From Actinoplanes sp. NBC_00393 (GTDB lineage: Bacteria; Actinomycetota; Actinomycetes; Mycobacteriales; Micromonosporaceae): a stretch of DNA of 64,000 bases. The notes beneath the pieces were generated by a model. That model was not told the DNA's origin. It ran no database searches and was given only the letters and a program-made list of their open reading frames with translations. Both the position numbers and the translations under genes were made by a program. Every line of letters starts with the position of its first letter. The first letter of the stretch is position 1. Positions 1 through 9,736 of this stretch are shown here, one piece after another. The stretch covers positions 9,022,001-9,086,000 of the forward strand of contig NZ_CP107942.1 in assembly GCF_036053395.1 (NCBI RefSeq), given 5' to 3'.

Positions 1-1
1 C

Positions 2-3000
2 TTCGTCCACTTCGGTGGCGAGGCGCGTGGCGCGACCGACGAGGCGGCGAAGGAGAAGCAGGAAGCGAAGATCGTCTCGGCGATCACCGCCCTGGACGCC
101 GACGTGATCGCGCTCATGGAGATCGAGAACTCGGTCCGCTTCGAGGACAACGACCCGCAACTGGCGCTGAAGACGCTGGTGGGCGAGCTCAACGCGGTCG
201 ACGGTGCGGGCACCTGGGACTACGTCCGGTCGCCGGCCGAGCTGCCGGGCGCGACCGAGCAGGACTACATCACCAGCGCGATCATCTTCAAGCCGGCCGC
301 GGTGACGCCGAAGGGCGCGTCGAAGTCGGTGAACGACGAGACGGTCTGGGGCAACGCCCGCGAGCCGATCGCGCAGATCTTCACCGCCGGTGCGACGGAC
401 TTCGCGGTGGTTGCCAACCACTTCAAGTCGAAGAGCACCTCGGTGACCCCGACCGGTGACAACGTGGACACCGGGGACGGGCAGGGCGCCTACAACGGCG
501 ACCGGGTCCGCCAGGCGAACGCGCTGGCCGGCTTCGTCGCGGGCCTCGGCACCGACGAGGTGATCCTGCTGGGCGACTTCAACTCGTACTCCCAGGAGGA
601 CCCGCTGCAGGTGCTGTACGGCAAGGGCTTCAGCAACCTGCACAAGCCGGGCCAGTACTCGTACGTCTTCGGCGGCGAGACCGGTTCGCTGGACCACGCG
701 CTGGCGACTCCGGCGCTGGCCGAGCGGGTCACCGGCGTCGACATCTGGAACATCAACTCGGTCGAGTCGTTCGCCTACCAGTACGACGGTTACGGGCCGT
801 TCTACTCCGACAACGCGTACCGGTCCAGCGACCACGATCCCGTCGTGGTCGGGCTGAAGACCGGCGCTGCCGGCCCGGTCGACCTGCAGCTGCTCAGCAT
901 CAACGACTTCCACGGCCGGCTCGAGTCGCCGACCACCGGCAACGGCGGCGCCGCCCAGCTCGTCGGCATGGTCGACCAGCTGCGGGCCGCCAACCCGAAC
1001 ACCGCCTGGATCTCGGCCGGTGACAACATCGGCGCGTCGACGTTCATCTCCGCGATCGACAACGACAACCCGACGATCGACGTGCTGAACGCGGGTGACC
1101 TGGCCGTCTCCGCGGTCGGCAACCACGAGTTCGACAAGGGCCTCGCCGACCTGCTGGGCCGGGTCGAGACCCGGGCGGACTTCCCGTACCTGGCCGCCAA
1201 CGTCTACAAGAACGGCGAACGGGTGCTGCCCGGCTACGACGTGCAGACCCTGGGCGGCGTCAAGGTCGGCTACATCGGTGTGGTGACCGAGCAGACCGCT
1301 TCGCTGGTCAGCCCGGACGGCATCGCCGGTGTCGAGTTCCGCGACCCGATCGCCGAGACCAACACCCTCGCGGCGCAGCTCTCCGACGGCAACGAGGCCA
1401 ACGGTGAGGCCGACGTGCTGGTGCTGCTCGCCCACGAGGGCGCGGCGACCGAGAACATCACCTCCGCGGCGGCGCTGGCGGCCGACCCGGTGTTCGGCGA
1501 CTTCACCCGGGTGAGCGCCGAGATCGACGCCATCTTCAGCGGTCACACCCACCAGCCGTACGCCTTCCAGGTCCCGGTCCCCGGAACCGACAAGACCCGT
1601 CCGGTGATCCAGGCCGGCGACTACGGCCTGAAGCTGGGCAAGTCGGTGCTGACCTACGACCCGGCCACCAAGTCGGTGACCGGCTCGACCGCCGAGCTGC
1701 TCAACGTCACCGGCTACCCGTCGAACCAGGCGGTCGCCGACATCGTGGCGAAGGCGAAGGTGACCGCGACCGAGCTCGGCAAGGCGGAGCTCGGCAAGAT
1801 CACCGGCGACATCAAGCGGGCCTACACCGCGGCCGGCGCTGAGGACCGTGGTTCGGAGTCGGTGCTCGGCAACTTCATCGCTGACGTTCAGCTCGACCAG
1901 ACCGCCGACGCGGGTCGTGGTGGCGCACAGATCGCCTTCATGAACCCGGGTGGCCTGCGTGCCGACCTGACCTACGCCCCGGACGGTGTGGTCACCTACT
2001 CGGAGGCCTTCGCCGTCCAGCCGTTCTCGAACGACGTGGTGACCCAGACCCTCAAGGGCAGCCAGATCAAGCAGGTGCTGGAGGAGCAGTGGCAGCCGGA
2101 CGGGGCCTCCCGGCCGGTGCTGCACCTGGGCTCGTCGAAGGGCCTGACCTACTCCTACGACGCGAGCAAGCCGCGCGGCTCGAAGATCATCGCGTCGTCG
2201 CTCAAGCTGAACGGGGTCACCATGGACCCGGACGGCTCGTACCGGGTCACGTCGAACTCGTTCCTCGCCTCCGGCGGTGACAACTTCGCCACCCTGGGCA
2301 AGGGCACGAACAAGGTGACGACCGGCGACAACGACCTCACCATGCTGGTCAACTACTTCGCCGAGCACTCGCCGGTCACCGCGGACGCCACGCCGCGCAG
2401 CACCCCCGGTGTCGAGGACACCACCGCGCCGACCGGCACCTACACCCTCAACACGGCGGCACTCTGGCCGGGCCAGTCGGTGACGCTCACCCAGAAGGCC
2501 GTCGCTGAGGACACCACCACCCGGGTGATCAACTGGGGCGACGGCAGCGCGCCGCAGACCCTGGCGGCCGGCGCGACCACGGCGACGCACGCCTACGCCG
2601 CGGCCGGCAGCTACCAGGTCGCGGTGACCCTGACCGACGCGGCGGGCAACAGCGGCGCCGCGACGTTCGAGGGCGCGTCGACCGTGGTGGTGGCGGCTCA
2701 GGCCGGCAAGTTCACCCTCAACCCGAAGGTGATCTGGGAGACCGAGTCGACCGATATCACCGTCACCGGGCTGACCGGCGCCACCGAGCTCAAGGTCAAC
2801 TGGGGTGACGGGGTCACGACGACCTCGCCGGCGAACAGCGCAGCGGTGTCGCACGCGTACGCCAAGCCCGGCTTCTTCCAGGTCAAGGTCACCCCGGTGA
2901 ACCCGGCCGGGGCCGGCAAGACCGTCACGGTGGGCGTGGTCACCGTGCTGATGGACCTCTTCGGTCCGGACGTGCGCCTGACCGAGCCGAAGCAGGAGAA

Positions 3001-3319
3001 CCTGGCGTCCTCCTGGCGGACCGTGACCGGTACGTCCTACGACCTCGGCGCCGGCGTCGCCACCGTCGAGGCGCAGGTGATCCAGGAGCGGTCCGGTAAG
3101 TGGTACTACTTCGCCGGCGGCAAGTGGGCGAAGGCCACCTCGGAGCGGGACGCCAAGGCCAAGGCCGGGGTGTTCTCGGTGGCTCCGGACGCGAAGGGCG
3201 CGTGGGCCTTCGGGCTCCCCGGTGTCGAGAAGGGCACCCTGAAGATCAGCTACCGGGCTGAGGACAAGGCGGGTAACACCTCCCTGACCAAGCTCTACAC
3301 GACGAAGATCGTCAAGTAG
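2..3319 (+). CDS. Secreted bifunctional endonuclease / 5'-nucleotidase, 5' end outside window
   Basis: The frame is open from base 2 with no plausible start, so the N-terminus and any signal peptide lie upstream of the window. Domains in order: an ExeM/NucH-type endonuclease/exonuclease/phosphatase fold (to about base 860, with GDFNSY and SSDHDPVVV); an UshA-type calcineurin-like metallophosphatase (about 885-1690, with NDFHGRLE, GDNIG, GNHEFDKG and GHTHQ); the 5'-nucleotidase C-terminal domain (about 1780-2370, with NPGGLRADL); and two PKD-like beta-sandwich domains (about 2430-2700 and 2700-2950, each with a WGDG motif). By family knowledge such proteins degrade extracellular DNA and remove phosphate from nucleotides, so phosphate or nucleoside scavenging is the likely role. 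No sortase signal is seen at the C-terminus, so the protein is probably released. A strong terminator follows. Confidence 0.93.
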   Translation, partial: FVHFGGEARGATDEAAKEKQEAKIVSAITALDADVIALMEIENSVRFEDNDPQLALKTLVGELNAVDGAGTWDYVRSPAELPGATEQDYITSAIIFKPAAVTPKGASKSVNDETVWGNAREPIAQIFTAGATDFAVVANHFKSKSTSVTPTGDNVDTGDGQGAYNGDRVRQANALAGFVAGLGTDEVILLGDFNSYSQEDPLQVLYGKGFSNLHKPGQYSYVFGGETGSLDHALATPALAERVTGVDIWNINSVESFAYQYDGYGPFYSDNAYRSSDHDPVVVGLKTGAAGPVDLQLLSINDFHGRLESPTTGNGGAAQLVGMVDQLRAANPNTAWISAGDNIGASTFISAIDNDNPTIDVLNAGDLAVSAVGNHEFDKGLADLLGRVETRADFPYLAANVYKNGERVLPGYDVQTLGGVKVGYIGVVTEQTASLVSPDGIAGVEFRDPIAETNTLAAQLSDGNEANGEADVLVLLAHEGAATENITSAAALAADPVFGDFTRVSAEIDAIFSGHTHQPYAFQVPVPGTDKTRPVIQAGDYGLKLGKSVLTYDPATKSVTGSTAELLNVTGYPSNQAVADIVAKAKVTATELGKAELGKITGDIKRAYTAAGAEDRGSESVLGNFIADVQLDQTADAGRGGAQIAFMNPGGLRADLTYAPDGVVTYSEAFAVQPFSNDVVTQTLKGSQIKQVLEEQWQPDGASRPVLHLGSSKGLTYSYDASKPRGSKIIASSLKLNGVTMDPDGSYRVTSNSFLASGGDNFATLGKGTNKVTTGDNDLTMLVNYFAEHSPVTADATPRSTPGVEDTTAPTGTYTLNTAALWPGQSVTLTQKAVAEDTTTRVINWGDGSAPQTLAAGATTATHAYAAAGSYQVAVTLTDAAGNSGAATFEGASTVVVAAQAGKFTLNPKVIWETESTDITVTGLTGATELKVNWGDGVTTTSPANSAAVSHAYAKPGFFQVKVTPVNPAGAGKTVTVGVVTVLMDLFGPDVRLTEPKQENLASSWRTVTGTSYDLGAGVATVEAQVIQERSGKWYYFAGGKWAKATSERDAKAKAGVFSVAPDAKGAWAFGLPGVEKGTLKISYRAEDKAGNTSLTKLYTTKIVK

Positions 3320-3336
3320 GCCCGACCCGAACAGTG

Positions 3337-3365
3337 AAGGCCCCCGCCGTCTCGGCGGGGGCCTT
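3337..3365. terminator. Bidirectional hairpin terminator
   Basis: Perfect 13-bp arms (3337-3349 and 3353-3365) around a 3-base loop, between two convergent stop codons (3319 and 3375). There is no long T tract, but position and stem strength fit a shared terminator. Confidence 0.8.
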
Positions 3366-3374
3366 CCTGCTGTT

Positions 3375-5531
3375 TCATGCCGCGGCGGGCAGCTTCTCCC
3401 GCTCGGCGGCCTCGACCGGCTCGGCAGCCAGCTGCCGGGTCAACTGCTCACCCTCGACGTCCACATTGGGCAGGATCCGGTCCAGCCAGCGCGGCAGCCA
3501 CCAGGCCGAGCGGCCGAGCAGCGACATCACGGCGGGGACGATGGTCATCCGTACGAGGAACGCGTCCACCGCGACCCCGAACGCCAGGGCGAAGCCGAGC
3601 GACTTGATGATCGTGTCGTCGGCCAGGATGAACCCGGCGAAGACGCTCATCATGATCAGCGCGGCTGCGGTGACCACCCGGGCGCCGTGCTTCATGCCGC
3701 TGATGATCGCGTCGTTCGGTCCCGCGCCGTGCACGAAGTCCTCGCGGGTACGCGTGACCAGGAAGACCTCGTAGTCCATGGCCAGGCCGAACAGGATCCC
3801 GATCAGGAAGATCGGCATGACGCTGACGATCGGGCCGGTCGACTCCAGGCCGATCAGGCCGGCGAGGTGGCCGTTCTGGAAGACCGCGACTAGTGCGCCG
3901 AACGCGGCGGCCACGCTGAGCAGGAAGCCGACGGTCGCCTTGAGTGGCACCAGGATGCTGCGGAAGACCAGCATGAGCAGCACGAACGCGAGGCCGACAA
4001 CAATCGCGAGGTACGGGATCAGCGCGGCGGTGAGCTTCTCCGAGATGTCGATGTTGACGGCGGTGGTGCCGGTCACCGCGAGGCCGGGGATCTCGGCATC
4101 GCGAATCGTGTGCACGAGGTCCTTGGTCGCTTCGCTGGTCGGCGCGGAGGCCGGGATGACGGTCAGCATCGCGGTGTCGCCGGCCGGGTTGACGGTCGGC
4201 GGGGTGACCATGGCGACGTCGTTCATCTTGCCGATGACCTGCTGGGCCTGTTCCGCGCCGGCGGCCGGGAGGACCACCACGAGCGGGCCGTTGAAGCCGG
4301 CGCCGAAGCCTTCGGCGAGCTGGTCGTACGCCTTGCGCTGGGTGGACTCCACCGAGGCGGTGCTGTCGTCGGGCAGGGCCAGGCGCAGGTCGAGCGCCGG
4401 AACCGCCACCACGGCGATGAGACCGAGCGACACCAGCAGAGCCGGCCAGCGATGCCGTACGACGTTGCGGGCCCAGCGCTCACCGAATGGAACCGTCGCC
4501 GGGCTCTGGCCGGCGGTCGAACGCCGGCGGGGGAGGATCCGGCGGCCGGCGAAGCCGAGGATCGCGGGGACCAGGCTGAGCGTGATCACGACCGCGACGG
4601 CGACCGTGCCGGCGGCGGCGACGCCCATCGCGGTGAGGAACGGGATGCCGGTGACGCTCAGCGCGGCCAGCGCGATGATCACGGTGAGGCCGGCGAAGAC
4701 GACGGCGGAACCGGCGGTGCCGACCGCCCGGCCGGCCGCTTCCTCCTGCTCGTGGCCCGCGGCGAGCTCGTGGCGGTACCGCGAGACGACGAACAGCGCG
4801 TAGTCGATGCCGACCGCCAGGCCGAGCATGGTGGCCAGAGCGGAGGTCGAGGACGACAGGTCGAAGAAGCCGGTGGCGACCTGGATGCCGAGCATCCCGA
4901 TGCCGACCCCGATCAGGGCGGTGAGCAGCGGCAACCCGGCGGCGACCAGCGAACCGAACGTGATGATCAGGACGAACGCGGCCACCACGATGCCGATCGC
5001 CTCGGCGGCGTGGCTCTGCTCGACGGTCTGCGTCACCTCACCGGAGAACTCGACGCCCAGCCCGGCCGACTTGGCGGAGTCGGCCGCGGCCATCATCGCC
5101 TTGCGGGCGTCGGTGGTCACGTCGGTCGCGGCGACCGAGTAGGTGACGGTGGCGTACGCGGTCTGCTGGTCCTGCGAGATCGTCTGCGTCTCGAACGGGC
5201 TCGCCACCGAGGCGACCTGTGGGGCCTTGGCCAGCTCCGCGATCGCGGTCTCGATCGCGGCCTTCTGCTCGGCGCCGGTCAGCTTGGTGTCGCCCGGGGA
5301 GGTGAAGACCACCTTCGCCGAGGCCGTGTCCGAACCGCCGCCGAACTTCTCCTCGAGCACCTCCATGGCGCGCGACGACTCCGTGCCCGGAATCGAGAAC
5401 GCGCCGCTGGTGGGTCCGGACAGGGTGGCGGCCCCGATCCCGAACAGGGCGAGCACGGTGACCCAGACCGCCAGGGTCAACCGGCGTTGCCGGAACGAGA
5501 ACCGGCCGAGCCGGTACAACAGGGTTGCCAC
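3375..5531 (-). CDS. MMPL/RND-family membrane transporter
   Basis: A 718-residue polytopic inner-membrane protein with the two-fold RND layout: TM1, a large extracellular loop (about residues 45-165), TM2-6, a second loop after TM7 and TM8-12. The paired family motifs are visible: GIDYALFVVSRYR in the first half and AMDYEVFLVTRTR in the second, the conserved Asp-Tyr pair thought to serve proton coupling. The length matches actinobacterial YdfJ/MmpL-like exporters rather than the larger mycobacterial MmpL proteins. The start is GTG at 5529-5531, with a GGAGG-type ribosome site 5-10 bases upstream. The substrate cannot be told from sequence; lipid or drug export is usual. The N-terminal extracellular loop is rich in Thr and Ala. 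It stands alone, ending at a terminator shared with the upstream nuclease. Confidence 0.93.
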   Translation of the reverse strand: MATLLYRLGRFSFRQRRLTLAVWVTVLALFGIGAATLSGPTSGAFSIPGTESSRAMEVLEEKFGGGSDTASAKVVFTSPGDTKLTGAEQKAAIETAIAELAKAPQVASVASPFETQTISQDQQTAYATVTYSVAATDVTTDARKAMMAAADSAKSAGLGVEFSGEVTQTVEQSHAAEAIGIVVAAFVLIITFGSLVAAGLPLLTALIGVGIGMLGIQVATGFFDLSSSTSALATMLGLAVGIDYALFVVSRYRHELAAGHEQEEAAGRAVGTAGSAVVFAGLTVIIALAALSVTGIPFLTAMGVAAAGTVAVAVVITLSLVPAILGFAGRRILPRRRSTAGQSPATVPFGERWARNVVRHRWPALLVSLGLIAVVAVPALDLRLALPDDSTASVESTQRKAYDQLAEGFGAGFNGPLVVVLPAAGAEQAQQVIGKMNDVAMVTPPTVNPAGDTAMLTVIPASAPTSEATKDLVHTIRDAEIPGLAVTGTTAVNIDISEKLTAALIPYLAIVVGLAFVLLMLVFRSILVPLKATVGFLLSVAAAFGALVAVFQNGHLAGLIGLESTGPIVSVMPIFLIGILFGLAMDYEVFLVTRTREDFVHGAGPNDAIISGMKHGARVVTAAALIMMSVFAGFILADDTIIKSLGFALAFGVAVDAFLVRMTIVPAVMSLLGRSAWWLPRWLDRILPNVDVEGEQLTRQLAAEPVEAAEREKLPAAA

Positions 5532-5599
5532 TGAATCCTCCAGGACGGGAACGATGCCGTCCTGGTCAATCGGTCAGACCGCCCCGGAGGTGAGGGACG

Positions 5600-5887
5600 T
5601 CAGGTTCGCGGCCGGTTGCGGGCCTTTCGGATCCGGAAACCCGCGGCGGTGGTGGTGACGGCCGCCCAGACGGCGACCACGCCGGCGGCGATCCACCAGC
5701 CGGCCAGGCCCAGCAGGACGGCGGCGACCGCGATCACGGCAGCGGTGATGAACAGCGGCAGAGCAGGCCGGGTGGTCGTGGAGACGCTGAAATTGCCGCC
5801 ACCCATCCGCGCGCAGAAGTCGGGATCGTCCCGTTGCAGCTGGCGTTCGAGCTGTGCCAGTCGCCGGTTGTCCTCTTTGCTGAGCAT
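5600..5887 (-). CDS. DUF3040 small membrane protein
   Basis: A 95-residue protein starting MLSKEDNRRLAQLERQL, the typical charged N-terminal helix of DUF3040, followed by two hydrophobic segments (about residues 40-60 and 62-82) and a basic tail. The frame stays open upstream, but this ATG is preferred because GGAGGG lies 7 bases before it and the family begins here. The function of DUF3040 is unknown; the proteins are widespread in actinobacteria. It lies upstream of the MMPL gene on the same strand, 68 bp away, so co-transcription is possible. Confidence 0.85.
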   Translation of the reverse strand: MLSKEDNRRLAQLERQLQRDDPDFCARMGGGNFSVSTTTRPALPLFITAAVIAVAAVLLGLAGWWIAAGVVAVWAAVTTTAAGFRIRKARNRPRT

Positions 5888-5941
5888 GTCGCCACCCTCC
5901 GGTCCGCCGCGCCGGTGAAGCAAAGCTGGCCGTACCACGTG

Positions 5942-5965
5942 GATCGAGCGAGAGCGATCTCGATC
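5942..5965. promoter_or_regulatory. Inverted repeat upstream of the DUF3040 gene
   Basis: 7-bp arms GATCGAG / CTCGATC separated by 10 bases, about 55 bp before the DUF3040 start. It could be an operator; no regulator can be assigned. Confidence 0.25.
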
Positions 5966-6118
5966 ACAGGCCCATTGTTACCTCTGAATTGCATTTGTGA
6001 TACGCCTGCGTGTGCCGATTTTCCCGCCCGATCCGAACCCGGCGGGAGAGGGCGGTCCCCCGCAACGGGTACAACGGGCGGAGTCGCCACGCGATGACGC
6101 GATTCGACATGAATCCGA

Positions 6119-7333
6119 TCAGGAGCGGAAGACCCAGGCGCGCAACATGAGGAACCGCATGGCGGTTGCCAACAGGTTGGCGAGCACCAGGATCGCCAGT
6201 TCGGCCGGCCGGGACGGCGTCGCGGTCACCGCGTGCAGCAGGGCGAGTGAGCCGCTGGTCAGGGCAAGTCCGATAGCGAACACGGTGAGGCCCTGTGCCT
6301 GGTGTCGCCATGCGCCGCCGGCACCGCGTACCCCGAAGGTGAACCGGCGGTTGGCGGCGGTGTTCGCCACCGCGGTGACCAGCAGCGCGGTCAGATTTGC
6401 CCATTGTGGTCCCAAACCAGCCCGGAGCAGGGCATAGAGCACCAAGTAGGCGAGCGTGCTGGCGATGCCGACTCCGGCAAATCGGATCAACTGACCGGTC
6501 AGCCCGGCCGGAACGCCGTCGACCGGGAGCGGGTTCCGTCCGAGTTGCTCACGTAGTGCAGTCAGGGGAATGCGCCCTGTGCTCAAGCCTCGGGTGATCC
6601 GCGCGATCCCTTTGAGATCGGCCATCGCTGTCGCCGCGATGTCGACCCGGCTGTCCGGATCGTCCACCCAGTCCACCGGCACCTCGTGAATCCGCAGGCC
6701 GGCGCGCTCCGCGATGATCAGCATCTCGGTGTCGAAGAACCAGGCGGTGTCCTCGACCACCGGCAGCAGCCGGGCGGCCACCTCCGCGCGGATCGCCTTG
6801 AAGCCGCACTGCGCGTCGGAGAACCGGGCCGCCAGGGTGCCGCGTAGTAGCAGGTTGTAACTGCGCGAGATGAACTCCCGCTTCGCGCCCCGCACCACCC
6901 GGGAGCCGCGCGCCAGCCGGGATCCGATCGCCAGGTCGGAGTGCCCGGAGATCAGCGGCGCCACCAACGGCAGTAGCGCACCCAGGTCGGTCGACAGATC
7001 TACATCCATGTAGGCCAGCACGGCGGCGTCCGATTGTGACCACACATGCTTCAGTGCCCGGCCCCGGCCCTTCTCGGCCAGACGCACCGACGCCACCTCC
7101 GGATACCGGTCCGCCAGCATCCGCGCGACCGTCGGGGTGGCGTCGACGCTGGCATTGTCGGCGATCGTTATCCGGAAACGGTAGGGGAAACTCTCGGCCA
7201 GATATCCGTGCAGCCGGCGCACGCACGGCTCCAGATCCGTCTCCTCGTTGTAGACCGGGATCACCACATCGAGAACCGGCGCGCTGACGGGGCGCGGTCC
7301 GGCATCCTGCGAAGGCAGCGTCGAAAGGCTCAT
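6119..7333 (-). CDS. GT2 glycosyltransferase with C-terminal GtrA-like membrane domain
   Basis: About 404 residues. The N-terminal half is a GT-A fold family 2 enzyme of the dolichol-phosphate-mannose-synthase type: VVIPVYNEE near the start, ADNASVDAT, and the metal-binding DVDLSTD motif. The C-terminal ~130 residues hold four hydrophobic segments typical of GtrA flippase-like domains. Such proteins make and perhaps flip polyprenyl-phosphate sugars. The gene lies downstream of the GT39-type enzyme on the same strand, a pairing known from ykcC/ykcB, which suggests the lipid-linked sugar made here is the donor for that enzyme. The start is uncertain: ATG at 7333 is used, ATG at 7366 is also in frame, and neither has a good ribosome site. 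Confidence 0.88.
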   Translation of the reverse strand: MSLSTLPSQDAGPRPVSAPVLDVVIPVYNEETDLEPCVRRLHGYLAESFPYRFRITIADNASVDATPTVARMLADRYPEVASVRLAEKGRGRALKHVWSQSDAAVLAYMDVDLSTDLGALLPLVAPLISGHSDLAIGSRLARGSRVVRGAKREFISRSYNLLLRGTLAARFSDAQCGFKAIRAEVAARLLPVVEDTAWFFDTEMLIIAERAGLRIHEVPVDWVDDPDSRVDIAATAMADLKGIARITRGLSTGRIPLTALREQLGRNPLPVDGVPAGLTGQLIRFAGVGIASTLAYLVLYALLRAGLGPQWANLTALLVTAVANTAANRRFTFGVRGAGGAWRHQAQGLTVFAIGLALTSGSLALLHAVTATPSRPAELAILVLANLLATAMRFLMLRAWVFRS

Positions 7334-7543
7334 GCGACAAAGGTCCGTGGCCGGCCTTTGCGCCATTTAGGGGAAGGCTGTGGGCATTCTTAGAGGCAAA
7401 TTCGTGGGTACGCCTAGTGGCTGGACAAACGCAGCAGCCGGGTACCCCGCCTGCGGCGGCTACCGCCCGGCACGCTGCGCGACCAGGCCCGGCGCACCCC
7501 GCCGTCGGCCCCGCACCCGGCTGCTAACCAGCCGTCAAAACCA

Positions 7544-7576
7544 CCGCCGCCCCGCGCTGTCGACGCGGGGCGGCGG
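7544..7576 (-). terminator. Hairpin terminator of the GT39-type gene
   Basis: Perfect 13-bp GC arms (7544-7556 and 7564-7576) with a 7-base loop. Read on the minus strand it is followed by TGGTTTTGAC. It lies 12 bases after the stop of the minus-strand glycosyltransferase. Confidence 0.8.
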
Positions 7577-7588
7577 GTATCCGGGTTG

Positions 7589-9649
7589 TCAGTTCGTGGT
7601 GGTGGTCGGGGCGGTGAGATCGTAGACGGTGGTGTTGCCGACGGTCTTCGCGGTGAAATTGGCGGCCACCCATTCACTGATCTGCGAGCTGTAATTGCTT
7701 CCGCCGTTACCGCCGCCGCGGGCGAAGCTGCCACCGCCGATGAAGTAGTGGATCTCGCCGTTCGCGACGTATTCCTGGAATTGCGCGAGAGTCGGTGACG
7801 GGTCGGTGCCGTTGAAACCGCCGACCGCCATCACCGGTTCTTCGGTGGCCAGCTGATAGCCGGACGCGCTCTGCGAGCCGACCGCGGCGGCCACCCAGGT
7901 GTACTGGTCGGCGTCCTGCTCGAGCAGCGCCTTCATCTCGTCGCTGACCTCAGCCGCGTTGAGCAGGCCGCCCATGCCGCCGCCGCGAACCCCGCCGCCG
8001 CGGCTCGAAGAAGAGCCGCCTGGGGAGGTGCCGCCCGGGAACGTGCTGCCACTGGCCCCGCCGGTTCCGCCGTCGGGGAAGCCGCCGGGAGCGCCGCCGC
8101 CCCGGGTGCCACCGGTTCCGCCGCCGGGGAAGCCGCCGCCCGGAGCGCCGCCGCGGCCGCCCCCGCCCGGACCGGACCCGGAACCGTTGGACACCGACGG
8201 GCCGGCGGACGGGATCGATCCGGTGTGTGGCGAGGAAGCAGTCTGTAGCGCGTACGCCGCCGGTCCTGCCAGAGTCGCGCCCAGCGCGACCGCGGCACCC
8301 ACCAGGGCCAACCGCTGCGCCTGGCGGAACGTCGCCACCACCGCGACCGCCGCCAGCAGGCCGATCACCAGGACCGGAAGGCGCAGCCAGGGCACGAAGT
8401 CGGCGCTGCGTCCCAGCAGCGTGTACGACCACCAGGCACTCACCGCGATCGCCGCCCCCAGCGTGAGCGAGGCGAAGATGTTGCTGCGGTGCTTCCAGAG
8501 CAGTGCCGCACCCATCGCGACGACCGCGCCCACCGCCGGCGCCAGTGCGACCGTGTAATAGGCGTGGAAGATCCCCTGCATGAAGCTGAAGACCAGTCCG
8601 GTGATCAGCAGCCAGCCGCCCCAGAGGATCAGTCCGGCACGTTGCAGGTCGGTACGCGCACGCCGTGCCGTGATCACGAGGCCGGCGGCGAGGACGATCA
8701 GTGCGGCCGGCAGCAGCCAGGAGATCTGCCCACCTTGCGCGCTGTCGAAGAGCCGGGTCCAGGTCGCCTCACCCCACCGGCTCGTGGTGGAGCCGACGCT
8801 GCCGGTCTCCTCACCGTTGAGCCGGCCCAGCCCGTTGTAGCCCAGGGTGAGTTCCAGCAGGCTGTTGTTCTGCGAGCCGCCGATGTACGGCCGGGCCGAC
8901 TCCGGGACGAGTTCGACGACGGCGATGTACCAGCCGGCCGAGACCACCAGCGCGCCGAGGGCGAGCAGCAGCTGAAGGATGCGCCGGCCGAGCTTCGGCG
9001 GCCCGGCGATCAGGTAGGCCAGGCCGAAGGCCGGCACCACGAGCAGGGCCTGCAGCATCTTGGTGAGGAAGCCGAATCCGAGGAAGACGCCGGCCAGCAC
9101 GATCCACTTGGTGGCGCCGTTCTCGACGGCGCGCAGGGTCGCGTAGGCGCCCGCCACCATGAGCAGGACCAGCAGGGCGTCCGGGTTGTTGAAGCGGAAC
9201 ATCAGTACGGCCACCGGGGTGAGCGCGGAGACCGCGCCGGCGAGCAGGCCGGCGGCCGGGCCGAACGCGCGCCGGACGGTCGCGTAGAGCAGGCCGGTGG
9301 TGGCGACGCCGAGCAGCGCCTGGGGGACCAGGATGCTCCACGAGCTGAGCCCGAAGATCCGCACCGAGAGCGCCATGATCCAGAGCGAGGCGGGCGTCTT
9401 GTCGACGGTGATGGCATTGGCGGCGTCGGACGAGCCGTAGAAGAACGCCTTCCAGCTCTCCGATCCGGCCTGCGCCGCGGCGGAGTAGAACGCGTTGGCC
9501 CAGCCGGACTCGCCGAGTCCCCAGAGGTAGAGGACGGCAGTCAGCAGCAGGAGGGCGTACAGGGAGGGGCGGACCCACCGTGCCTCGGAACGGTCGCGGG
9601 TCGCCGGAACGTCGTCGGCGGTGGGCGCCTCCGGCAGCAACAAGGTCAT
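7589..9649 (-). CDS. GT39/ArnT-like membrane glycosyltransferase (YkcB-like)
   Basis: A 686-residue polytopic protein. The N-terminal ~450 residues carry about 11-12 hydrophobic helices and the family motif DKTPASLWIMAL in the first half, matching the PMT_2/ArnT fold that transfers sugar from a polyprenyl-phosphate donor outside the membrane. Residues about 480-570 form a Gly/Ser/Thr-rich low-complexity linker with repeated GGG and GTGG runs. The last ~110 residues are a small soluble domain typical of YkcB-like proteins (YFIGGG, SEWVAANF). The acceptor is unknown. The start is ATG at 9649; its ribosome site is weak. The GT2-GtrA gene downstream is the likely source of its donor. An efficient hairpin separates the two, so they may be transcribed separately. 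Confidence 0.9.
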   Translation of the reverse strand: MTLLLPEAPTADDVPATRDRSEARWVRPSLYALLLLTAVLYLWGLGESGWANAFYSAAAQAGSESWKAFFYGSSDAANAITVDKTPASLWIMALSVRIFGLSSWSILVPQALLGVATTGLLYATVRRAFGPAAGLLAGAVSALTPVAVLMFRFNNPDALLVLLMVAGAYATLRAVENGATKWIVLAGVFLGFGFLTKMLQALLVVPAFGLAYLIAGPPKLGRRILQLLLALGALVVSAGWYIAVVELVPESARPYIGGSQNNSLLELTLGYNGLGRLNGEETGSVGSTTSRWGEATWTRLFDSAQGGQISWLLPAALIVLAAGLVITARRARTDLQRAGLILWGGWLLITGLVFSFMQGIFHAYYTVALAPAVGAVVAMGAALLWKHRSNIFASLTLGAAIAVSAWWSYTLLGRSADFVPWLRLPVLVIGLLAAVAVVATFRQAQRLALVGAAVALGATLAGPAAYALQTASSPHTGSIPSAGPSVSNGSGSGPGGGGRGGAPGGGFPGGGTGGTRGGGAPGGFPDGGTGGASGSTFPGGTSPGGSSSSRGGGVRGGGMGGLLNAAEVSDEMKALLEQDADQYTWVAAAVGSQSASGYQLATEEPVMAVGGFNGTDPSPTLAQFQEYVANGEIHYFIGGGSFARGGGNGGSNYSSQISEWVAANFTAKTVGNTTVYDLTAPTTTTN

Positions 9650-9736
9650 GCCTGAAACGATCGGCCGACCCTCTGTCGCATCCTTGTGCCCCTGCTGGGC
9701 GGCCCCTGTGAACCGGGACCGCCCCTGGCAAACCGG

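Noticed and set aside
6024..6050. Terminator after the GT2 gene
   Set aside because: A 7-bp inverted repeat exists, but on the minus strand it is followed by A residues rather than T, and it lies 70 bp away from the stop.
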